Assembly: GCA_900752445.1 (NCBI GenBank)
Contig: CAADVN010000308.1
Coordinates: 1 to 14,441, forward strand
Direction of reading: 5' to 3'
DNA: 14,441 bases
Source: an uncultured Oscillospiraceae bacterium
GTDB lineage: Bacteria > Bacillota > Clostridia > Oscillospirales > Oscillospiraceae
Both the position numbers and the translations under genes were made by a program. This document shows positions 1 through 4,990 of the stretch, in pieces. The number at the start of each line of letters is the position of its first letter. Positions within the stretch are counted from its first letter, which is position 1. The notes under the pieces are model-generated. The model worked only from the letters and a program-made list of their open reading frames with translations. It was not told where the DNA came from and did not search any database.

Positions 1-26
1 CATTGATTGGGCCGTGTGTTTGCTGT

Positions 27-141
27 GATCCTCCGACACGGCTGCGCCGTGCCACCTCCCTTTGCGCAAGGGAGGCTTTTCCCGTCTCCAAAGGCTCCCC
101 TGCGCAAGGGGAGCTGTCGGCGGAGCCGACTGAGGGGTCGC
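27..141. repeat. Palindromic interspersed repeat, copy 1
   Basis: Two hairpin-rich halves (about 27-80 and 88-141) each match, in reverse complement, one half of the element at 3900-4037 with only a few mismatches. The first half contains ACGGC-gc-GCCGT and CTCCCTTTGCGCAAGGGAG hairpins, and the second contains CTCCCC/GGGGAG and GTCGGC/GCCGAC stems. Here the AAAGGCT/GGCTTT ends of the two halves face each other in the middle, whereas in the other copy they lie at the outside, so the halves are permuted. It carries no gene and resembles REP/MITE-like non-coding repeats; the family name is not known to me. Confidence 0.75.
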
Positions 142-164
142 CGATAACCGACCGCGTGGTGCAA

Positions 165-202
165 AGACCGCCGGCCTGTGATGGGCCGGCGGTCTGATTT
201 TT
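165..202. terminator. Hairpin terminator at the end of the dehydratase operon
   Basis: A perfect 12-bp stem (165-176 with 184-195, GC-rich) with a 7-nt loop lies just past the stop codon of the minus-strand gene ending at 205. On the plus strand it is followed by GATTTTT; on the minus strand by only TTT, although an A-rich tract precedes it. It probably ends the minus-strand operon and may also stop plus-strand transcription entering from the left. Confidence 0.7.
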
Positions 203-204
203 AA

Positions 205-411
205 CTATACTATCCTTCTGTCGCGCTTCTGGCTGTCGTAGTGCTTGTTCAGAAACGGCCTTATCACATAGTAGATGAGCTTGTTCTCGAGATTGAAAAA
301 GTAGATGCCGAAGGTCACAAGGAAGGTGATAAAGCCGAACAGGGTCAGCTTGCCGACTATCTTCAGCGCCCGCTTCTTCGCCGGGACCTTAGCCTTTTTT
401 GCTTTCTTCAT
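205..411 (-). CDS. Small Lys-rich single-pass membrane protein
   Basis: This 68-aa protein has a strongly basic N-terminus (about ten Lys/Arg in the first 21 residues), one hydrophobic segment at about residues 22-40 (LTLFGFITFLVTFGIYFF) and a basic, Tyr-rich tail (RPFLNKHYDSQKRDRR). The charge pattern predicts a cytoplasmic N-terminus with a single membrane helix. It starts at ATG behind a GGAAAGGCAGG ribosome site, 20 nt after the stop of the 533-aa dehydratase subunit, and is the last gene before the terminator, so it is probably co-transcribed with the dehydratase. I do not recognise a family. Its place suggests a membrane partner or an unrelated passenger; neither is shown by the sequence. 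Confidence 0.7.
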   Translation of the reverse strand: MKKAKKAKVPAKKRALKIVGKLTLFGFITFLVTFGIYFFNLENKLIYYVIRPFLNKHYDSQKRDRRIV

Positions 412-431
412 TTCGCTTTACCTGCCTTTCC

Positions 432-2033
432 TTACCACGCCTCGGAATCGTCGAAGTCCACCAGGGTCGGGTCGAGCGGCTCCTCGCCCACGACGACCGA
501 CATGTAGTTGTTCACGATGTTCCTCATGTCGCGCCGCGAGATCGTGCGGCAGTCCTCAAGGTCGTGCTCCACAAAGATGAAGTAGAAGCCCAGATCCCGC
601 GCCTGCTCCTCCATCATCGCGTGGACGCCGTTCATGCCCTTGCAGGCCACGTTGTCGTTCATCAGCACCATGTCGCAGTTGAAGTTCTTCGCCCAGTCCC
701 AGACGGCGTTCACGTTGTCCCAGCCGCCGACCGCGTGGTGGCGCATGACGCCCTTCTCCGAGAACAGCGCCAGGTCCTTTATCGCCTGCTCCGGGTCGTC
801 CGTGCTTATCATGTTGTGGCCCATCGTCGAGTCCATGTTCAGCACGATGTTCACGCCCCAGCAGTTCTGTATCCAGGTCGGGAAATCCGTGTAGTACACC
901 GCGCTCGGGCCCCAGAGGAAGGCCCTGTGCCTCGTCTTGCCGCCGAAGGGCTCGTACTTCTTCTTGTAGCAGCGGCGCATGATCTTGATGACCTTGCGGT
1001 CCGTCTTCGTGAAGTAGTCCTCCTGGCCGTTCACGCTCGCCCAGGAGTACAGCCGGTACAGCGTCTCCGCTATGCCGCAGAGCGCCGAGTACGGGGTCTT
1101 GAAGATGTCCCACTTCTCCAGCTCTATCGTGTTCTGCTCGTTCATGTGCTTCGCGCGCTCGAACAGGGCGTCCCAGTCGTATTTCTCGCCGTACTCCTTC
1201 TCTATGAAGGCGATGGCGTCGCGGAGCACCTGCGTCGAGTACGGGTGCGCGCCCGGCTCGTTGTGGATCATCGCCATGGTCACGGGGAAGTCCGGCAGGC
1301 CTATCCTGCGGCGCTGGAACATGCTCGTCGCCTCGCTGGCGTTGCAGGGCATGTTCGTCGAGAGCAGCGCCTTGCCGATGAGCGGGAAATCGTCCTCAAA
1401 GGTGACGCCCGTCTCAGCCGCGCAGCGCGAGCACACGTCCGCCGGCAGGCCGAAACTCTCCGCCACGTCTATATAGTGCGGCTGCAGATGCTGGTCGATG
1501 TCGCAGATGATGAACTCGGGCAGGGTCTGCAGAGGTATGGGGATGAGGTTCGGGAAGCCCGCCATGAAGAGCGGCGGCATGACCTCGTCCATGGGCACCA
1601 TCTTGTCCGTCAGCGGGCCGCCGCCAAACCGGCGGTCGTTGGCCAGCACCAGGGCGATCTTCTTCGTCAGGCTCTGCACGATGGCGTGCATATTGAGGTG
1701 CGCTATCTTGAGCTCGGGGCCGCGGAAGCCCTCGAACAGCCTGTCGATAAAGCAGAAGGTGCCCAGATAGCTGCCCATCCACCTGTATTCCCACATGCCC
1801 TTGAGCACCGGCAGGGGCGCGCTCGCCACCATAATGCCCATGCTCTTGAGATTGTTCAGCCAGGCGAGATAGTCCACCATCGTGTCGTGTACGCCGCGCC
1901 ACTCGCGGTACTTCGCTATGCCCGTCTTGTCATAGAACCGGCTGGGCAGGCCGCCGGTGCCGTTTTCCGCCTGCCACTTGGGGTCGAATTTCTGCATCTT
2001 CTTGTCAATGAACGCTGTCACAGGATTTTTCAT
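432..2033 (-). CDS. 2-hydroxyacyl-CoA dehydratase family, large (HgdA/FldB-like) subunit
   Basis: This 533-aa protein belongs to the 2-hydroxyacyl-CoA dehydratase / benzoyl-CoA reductase subunit family, whose members bind a [4Fe-4S] cluster and remove water from 2-hydroxyacyl-CoA after ATP-driven electron injection. Candidate cluster cysteines are C201/C204 (VCSRCAAETG), C230 (NMPCNASEATS), C464 (NVACKGMNG) and C495 (DLEDCRT); the NDNVACKG segment resembles the C-terminal region of the family. At 533 residues it is longer than well-known alpha subunits (about 400-480), with an N-terminal extension and an acidic tail. It starts 17 nt after its partner gene behind a G-rich ribosome site. The pairing supports a heterodimeric dehydratase. 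Substrate is undetermined: 2-hydroxyglutaryl-, lactoyl-, aryl-lactoyl- or 2-hydroxyisocaproyl-CoA are all possible, and no CoA-transferase or activator lies nearby. Confidence 0.83.
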   Translation of the reverse strand: MKNPVTAFIDKKMQKFDPKWQAENGTGGLPSRFYDKTGIAKYREWRGVHDTMVDYLAWLNNLKSMGIMVASAPLPVLKGMWEYRWMGSYLGTFCFIDRLFEGFRGPELKIAHLNMHAIVQSLTKKIALVLANDRRFGGGPLTDKMVPMDEVMPPLFMAGFPNLIPIPLQTLPEFIICDIDQHLQPHYIDVAESFGLPADVCSRCAAETGVTFEDDFPLIGKALLSTNMPCNASEATSMFQRRRIGLPDFPVTMAMIHNEPGAHPYSTQVLRDAIAFIEKEYGEKYDWDALFERAKHMNEQNTIELEKWDIFKTPYSALCGIAETLYRLYSWASVNGQEDYFTKTDRKVIKIMRRCYKKKYEPFGGKTRHRAFLWGPSAVYYTDFPTWIQNCWGVNIVLNMDSTMGHNMISTDDPEQAIKDLALFSEKGVMRHHAVGGWDNVNAVWDWAKNFNCDMVLMNDNVACKGMNGVHAMMEEQARDLGFYFIFVEHDLEDCRTISRRDMRNIVNNYMSVVVGEEPLDPTLVDFDDSEAW

Positions 2034-2050
2034 CTTCTTCTCCCCCTTCC

Positions 2051-3232
2051 TCAGGCGTTGATCTTCTTGATCTCCAGGCTCTCGACAAAGGCCTGGAACC
2101 TCGTGCGCAGCTGGCCCACCGAGCCGAGCGCGTACTCCTTCTCGATGGTGCAGCAGGGCACGCCCATCTCATTTTGCAGGACAAAGGAGCCGAGCACCTT
2201 CTCATAGCTCCAGAACTCGCAGAACTTCATGTTCTCGTAGACCACGCCGTCGGCCTTGAACTCGTCCACGAGGCGCTTGACCTCCGTGTGGCGCTGGTCT
2301 ATCTTGTCGCCGGACATGAACCTCGCGCACTGGTTCCAGTGCAGGTAGTGACGGCAGATGGCGTCGTAGGCGCTCTCGCCCGGGGCTATGTCTATGCGCT
2401 CGCGGCTCGGGAAGCTGCCGAAGCAGTAGCGGTCCGCCACGACCATGGCGCCGCACATCTCCACCAGCTTCGTGAAGTCCGGGTCGTCTATCTCCGAGCC
2501 GACCAGGACGAGCCTCGCCCTGAAGGGGAACTTCGGCTCCGGCTCGCGGCTCCTTATCTCCTCGAGCGTCTCCTTGATATACGGCAGGATAAGCTCGTGC
2601 GGACATACCTGGCTCACCAGCTGGATGACGTGGAACTCATAGCCCGTGATGGGCGGATTCGGAAGCTTGCGGAAATTGCCTATCTCTGTTATCGTATCGC
2701 ACAGCTCGTTGAAGTCCTCCACGGCCTTGCGCATGGCGGCCTCGGAAGTGTCGATGCCGAAGCGCTTTTCAAGCTCATCGACGACCTTGAGCTTCAGCTG
2801 GGCCTTGTAGTAGTCGAGCGAGGTCTTATCGCCCTTCATCGGCGGGTCGATGATGGTGACGAAGAACTTGTCGTTCTTGACCGGGTTTATGAGGAAGAAG
2901 TGCTCCTGCATCCTCTCCATGGCGGCGCAGCTCTCGGCGCCGAAGAGGGCGCTCAGGTAGTTGTAGCCGCCCTCGATGCCGCGCTCGAGTATGGAGCGGA
3001 CGTAGGGACAGTTGCGGTTGGTCATGTAGTATGTAGCCACGTCCGTCGAGGAACAGCGCGGCGCGCGCAGGCGCGAGGAAAAGCAGCCCGGCAGATTGAG
3101 CAGGACTTCGGGGATATAGTAGCAGTTATAGCCCAGTGCGATCTTGCCCTCTCCCACCGCCTGCGTCACAAGCTCGTTCTGAGCCTCCTGCAGGAGGTTT
3201 TCAAAGTAGATCAGGTGTTTCAGATCCTTCAA
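2051..3232 (-). CDS. 2-hydroxyacyl-CoA dehydratase family, small (HgdB/FldC-like) subunit
   Basis: This 393-aa protein is the second subunit of the dehydratase pair, close in length to known beta subunits (about 375-385). Recognisable features are two Cys in the N-terminal part (C60, C75), the mid/C-terminal block GSEIDDPDFTKLVEMCGAMV followed by ADRYCFGS (about 245-273), FCEFWSYE with C338, and the family-typical end EKEYALGSVGQLRTRFQAF (364-382). The cysteines are candidates for the [4Fe-4S] site. The start is TTG at 3230-3232, since no upstream in-frame ATG is available and GAGGGGG lies about 7 nt before it. It is the first gene of the operon, about 87 nt downstream of the expected transcription start. 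Assignment to the family is firm; the substrate is not known. Confidence 0.83.
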   Translation of the reverse strand: MKDLKHLIYFENLLQEAQNELVTQAVGEGKIALGYNCYYIPEVLLNLPGCFSSRLRAPRCSSTDVATYYMTNRNCPYVRSILERGIEGGYNYLSALFGAESCAAMERMQEHFFLINPVKNDKFFVTIIDPPMKGDKTSLDYYKAQLKLKVVDELEKRFGIDTSEAAMRKAVEDFNELCDTITEIGNFRKLPNPPITGYEFHVIQLVSQVCPHELILPYIKETLEEIRSREPEPKFPFRARLVLVGSEIDDPDFTKLVEMCGAMVVADRYCFGSFPSRERIDIAPGESAYDAICRHYLHWNQCARFMSGDKIDQRHTEVKRLVDEFKADGVVYENMKFCEFWSYEKVLGSFVLQNEMGVPCCTIEKEYALGSVGQLRTRFQAFVESLEIKKINA

Positions 3233-3325
3233 TTTGCAGCCCCCTCGTATATTGTTTGTTTTCAGACGAAGTCGGCGGCGTCTTTGCGCCGGAATTGCAC
3301 AACAAACCCGCCCTCATGTGTTAAA

Positions 3326-3354
3326 ATTATAGTACAACATGCCCAGCTTGTCAA
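3326..3354 (-). promoter_or_regulatory. Consensus promoter of the dehydratase operon
   Basis: On the minus strand TTGACA (3349-3354), a 17-nt spacer and TATAAT (3326-3331) form a perfect sigma-A-type promoter. The predicted leader is about 85 nt and holds a small CGGCG/CGCCG hairpin. This predicts strong basal transcription unless a regulator intervenes. Confidence 0.85.
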
Positions 3355-3385
3355 ACATTTATCGCCCTCGGCGTCCAGAAACCAA

Positions 3386-3404
3386 CTGGTCTGTCATAGA
3401 CCAG
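3386..3404. promoter_or_regulatory. Inverted repeat upstream of the dehydratase promoter
   Basis: CTGGTCT-GTCAT-AGACCAG is a perfect 7-bp inverted repeat, about 32 bp upstream of the dehydratase -35 box and beyond the terminator of the preceding small gene. The position fits an activator site, but an RNA hairpin or chance is also possible. No cognate regulator can be named. Confidence 0.35.
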
Positions 3405-3413
3405 GACCAGAAG

Positions 3414-3455
3414 CGGGAAAATACAGGGCCGCCGCCAATATTGGCAGCGGCCCTG
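3414..3455 (-). terminator. Terminator of the RHH-like gene
   Basis: A stem from 3424-3437 paired with 3442-3455 (one C/A mismatch, ATAT loop) lies 7 nt after the stop codon of the minus-strand gene. It is followed on the minus strand by TATTTT, as expected for a Rho-independent terminator. Confidence 0.8.
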
Positions 3456-3462
3456 CGGCGCG

Positions 3463-3642
3463 TCAAGCCTCCGTGTAATTCTCCAGCGCGTACTCGATGC
3501 ACTGGTTGACGATCTTGTTGAAGGACACGCCCGTTTTCAGGTTCAGCTCGCAGATGCGGTCGAAGGTGGAGGCCTTCATCCTTATCGTGCGGCTCACCGT
3601 CGAGAGCTTCTCGTCCTCAGTGTTGATTTTAAACGGCTCCAT
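3463..3642 (-). CDS. Ribbon-helix-helix-like small DNA-binding protein
   Basis: A 59-aa ORF starts at ATG (3640-3642) behind a near-perfect GGAGGTGAGG ribosome site and ends at TGA before a terminator. The protein reads MEPFKINTEDEKLSTVSRTI, continues RMKASTFDRICELNLKTGVS and ends FNKIVNQCIEYALENYTEA. The pattern of a short beta-like stretch (TVSRTIRMK), a helix (STFDRICELNLKTG), then a turn and second helix (SFNKIVNQCIEYALENY) is typical of Arc/MetJ/CopG-type RHH proteins, including the SFNKIVNQ.I-type second helix. Such proteins bind DNA as dimers through the beta strand. Divergent transcription from a dyad-containing intergenic region suggests autoregulation. It could be an antitoxin-like or plain repressor protein; no classical toxin is adjacent. 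Confidence 0.8.
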   Translation of the reverse strand: MEPFKINTEDEKLSTVSRTIRMKASTFDRICELNLKTGVSFNKIVNQCIEYALENYTEA

Positions 3643-3662
3643 GTCCTCACCTCCGAAAATTA

Positions 3663-3691
3663 TTGTAATTGCAAATGCGAAGCATTATAAT
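3663..3691 (+). promoter_or_regulatory. Promoter of the small plus-strand gene
   Basis: TTGTAA (3663-3668), a 17-nt spacer and TATAAT (3686-3691) form a good sigma-A promoter pointing at the gene starting at 3735. The -10 sits inside the self-complementary ATTATAAT, so it could also serve as -10 for the divergent RHH gene, although only a weak -35 is visible in that direction. Confidence 0.75.
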
Positions 3692-3706
3692 GTACATATT
3701 TGCAAT
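3668..3706. promoter_or_regulatory. Probable RHH operator (9-bp inverted repeat around the -10 box)
   Basis: ATTGCAAAT (3668-3676) and ATTTGCAAT (3698-3706) are perfect reverse complements, 21 bp apart, and the dyad centre falls on the ATTATAAT that contains the plus-strand -10. A second imperfect dyad, GTACATAT with ATATGTGTAC (3692-3720), overlaps it. Binding of a dimeric repressor here would block the promoter. The adjacent RHH-like protein is the obvious candidate; this is inference. Confidence 0.6.
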
Positions 3707-3734
3707 CATAATATGTGTACTTGGAGGTGTTCGT

Positions 3735-4430
3735 ATGTCCGTATTCGAGAAACTCTATCTGCTGCTGTTCAACGCCGTGACGGATGCGCTGGGGCTGATG
3801 CAGTCAGGGCATGCACAGGCGGCGGCAGAGCTGTTGGTAAGGGCGCAGCAGGCGTGCGAGGAGCTGTATCGCGTATCTGCCCAACGTCGGTACGCGCGCA
3901 AAAAAGCCTCCCTTGCGCAAAGGGAGGTGTCACGGCGCAGCCGTGACGGAGGGATCGCGGTCCACCGAGCGGCCGGTCTGAAGGCGACCCCTCAGTCAGC
4001 TCCGCTGACAGCTCCCCTTGCGCAGTGGAGCCTTTTTAGGGGAAGACCCCTTGGCAGGGTCTCCCCCTTGGGCCCTGCCCGCTTTTTTGTAAAAAGCGGG
4101 GCAAAAAGCTTCAGACTCGGGGCGTGCAATAATTTCAGGCTTCGCCGTAGCTCGAGGGCATGCGGCGTTTGTGCTCCGTGGCGGCGTGCATCCGCTCGAC
4201 CTTGGCGCGGACGGCGGGGTCTACCTCGCCGCCCAGGACGATCTTGTCTATGTCCGCATAGCTCACGCCCATCTCAGCCTCGTCCGTCTGGCCCTCAAAA
4301 AGGCCCGCCGACGGCGCTTTCTCAATTATCGAACGCGGACAGCCCAGGTATTCAAGATACTCGTATACCTCGCCCACCGTCAGGTCAGCTATCGGGTTTA
4401 TGTCGTAGGCACCGTCGCCCCACTTCGTGA
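3735..4430 (+). CDS. Short helical protein whose frame runs on through a repeat element
   Basis: The ATG at 3735 follows GGAGGT with ideal spacing and the promoter above. The first about 54 residues look like a real small protein: MSVFEKLYLLLFNAVTDALG, then LMQSGHAQAAAELLVRAQQA and CEELYRVSAQ, predicted to form two amphipathic helices, the second starting near residue 27. From about residue 55 the frame enters the palindromic repeat (from about 3900) and stays open to TGA at 4428-4430, the last 296 nt antisense to nadE. These later residues are Arg/Pro/Ser-rich and do not look like an evolved protein. Most likely the original stop was removed when the repeat inserted, giving a predicted 231-aa product; the functional part is about 3735-3899. 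Function unknown; the divergent RHH-like gene suggests they form one regulatory unit. Confidence 0.55.
   Translation: MSVFEKLYLLLFNAVTDALGLMQSGHAQAAAELLVRAQQACEELYRVSAQRRYARKKASLAQREVSRRSRDGGIAVHRAAGLKATPQSAPLTAPLAQWSLFRGRPLGRVSPLGPARFFVKSGAKSFRLGACNNFRLRRSSRACGVCAPWRRASARPWRGRRGLPRRPGRSCLCPHSSRPSQPRPSGPQKGPPTALSQLSNADSPGIQDTRIPRPPSGQLSGLCRRHRRPTS
3900..4037. repeat. Palindromic interspersed repeat, copy 2
   Basis: This element has near-inverted ends (AAAAAAGCCTCCC at the left, GGAGCCTTTTT at the right) and internal hairpins: CCTCCCTT-GCGC-AAAGGGAGG, GTCACGGC-GCA-GCCGTGAC and GTCAGC-TCC-GCTGAC. Its two halves (about 3901-3957 and 3983-4037) match the reverse complements of the halves at 27-80 and 88-141. 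No transposase is present. It lies inside the 3' part of the plus-strand small gene. Confidence 0.75.
4039..4102 (-). terminator. Two hairpins beyond nadE, probable terminator region
   Basis: One stem pairs 4039-4049 with 4057-4066 (GGGG..GACCC / GGGTCTCCCC, one bulge). A second pairs 4078-4087 with 4091-4100 (CCCGCTTTTT / AAAAAGCGGG). They lie 35-95 nt after the nadE stop on the minus strand. They could end nadE transcription, but no separate T tract follows the second hairpin, and the first may be part of another repeat. Confidence 0.5.
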
Positions 4431-4866
4431 AATAGCCCACGTAGGCCTCGCTCGCATTGCCCGTGCCCGCCACAATGCGGCCTTCGGCATGCGCAATGGC
4501 GTAGAGAGTCAGCATCCGGAGCCTCGGCGCTATGTTCGCCATGGCCATGTCCGTCATCCGCGTCACGCCCGAGAGCGCCGCAAGCTCCGCCTCGCGCACC
4601 GGCGTCAAGTCCACCGTCCGCGTCTCTATCCCGAACTTCTCCGCGACCTCCAGCCCGTCGTCACGGTCCATGCCGTAGTTCCGCTTTGAGGCACAGGGCA
4701 TGATGACGCCCACCGTGTCCTCGCAGGCCAGCTTGCACAGTATGCCCACCAGCGCCGAGTCCTTGCCGCCCGAATTGCCGTAAACAATACCCCGCGCCCC
4801 GCTGTTCCTCAGATAGCCGCGTATGTACTCCAGCCGCGCTTCGGTCTCATTTGCATAGTTTCTCAT
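4135..4866 (-). CDS. nadE: NAD+ synthase, ammonia-dependent
   Basis: This 243-aa protein is a stand-alone N-type ATP pyrophosphatase that amidates nicotinic acid adenine dinucleotide to NAD+, the last step of NAD synthesis, in the cytoplasm. The P-loop SGGKDS is at 32-37; ANIAPRLRM (110-118), GTGNASE (134-140), GYFTKWGDG (144-152), INPIADLTVGEVYEY (156-170) and the C-terminal HKRRMP (232-237) are all NadE signatures. Length matches the short ammonia-using form, and there is no N-terminal glutaminase (nitrilase) domain, so nitrogen must come from free ammonia or another source. ATG is preceded by AGGAGGG. It is transcribed alone, divergently from glnN. Confidence 0.95.
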   Translation of the reverse strand: MRNYANETEARLEYIRGYLRNSGARGIVYGNSGGKDSALVGILCKLACEDTVGVIMPCASKRNYGMDRDDGLEVAEKFGIETRTVDLTPVREAELAALSGVTRMTDMAMANIAPRLRMLTLYAIAHAEGRIVAGTGNASEAYVGYFTKWGDGAYDINPIADLTVGEVYEYLEYLGCPRSIIEKAPSAGLFEGQTDEAEMGVSYADIDKIVLGGEVDPAVRAKVERMHAATEHKRRMPSSYGEA

Positions 4867-4890
4867 GCCGCATTCCCTCCTTATGCGGTT

Positions 4891-4918
4891 ATTATGTACT
4901 ATTTTATCTCAATGTCAA
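4891..4918 (-). promoter_or_regulatory. nadE promoter
   Basis: On the minus strand TTGACA (4913-4918), a 16-nt spacer and CATAAT (4891-4896) precede nadE, leaving a leader of about 18-20 nt. Confidence 0.7.
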
Positions 4919-4926
4919 GCGGGTCC

Positions 4927-4955
4927 TTGACGCGAGAGTGAATTTGAGTTAATCT
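4927..4955 (+). promoter_or_regulatory. Probable glnN promoter
   Basis: TTGACG (4927-4932), a 17-nt spacer and the weak -10 TAATCT (4950-4955) lie about 35 nt before the glnN start. The -35 is back to back with that of nadE; together they form GTCAAG-CGGGTC-CTTGAC (4914-4931). Confidence 0.5.
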
Positions 4956-4979
4956 TTTCGTGTATTTTTTGCTCAGAAA

Positions 4980-4987
4980 AGGTGATC
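4980..4987 (+). promoter_or_regulatory. Ribosome binding site that fixes the glnN start
   Basis: AGGTGATC is an exact match to the 16S anti-SD complement (AAGGAGGTGATC register) and lies at proper distance from TTG at 4991. The GTG at 4982 lies inside this site, so it cannot be the start it serves. Confidence 0.7.
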
Positions 4988-4990
4988 GCT

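Noticed and set aside
3..197. Plus-strand ORF of 64 aa at the left edge
   Set aside because: It is made of the palindromic repeat and the terminator hairpin, with no ribosome site.
399..2207. Long plus-strand ORF (602 aa) across the dehydratase genes
   Set aside because: It is antisense to the dehydratase large subunit, rich in His/Arg/Val/Ala and has no ribosome site or recognisable domain; long antisense frames are common in GC-rich genes.
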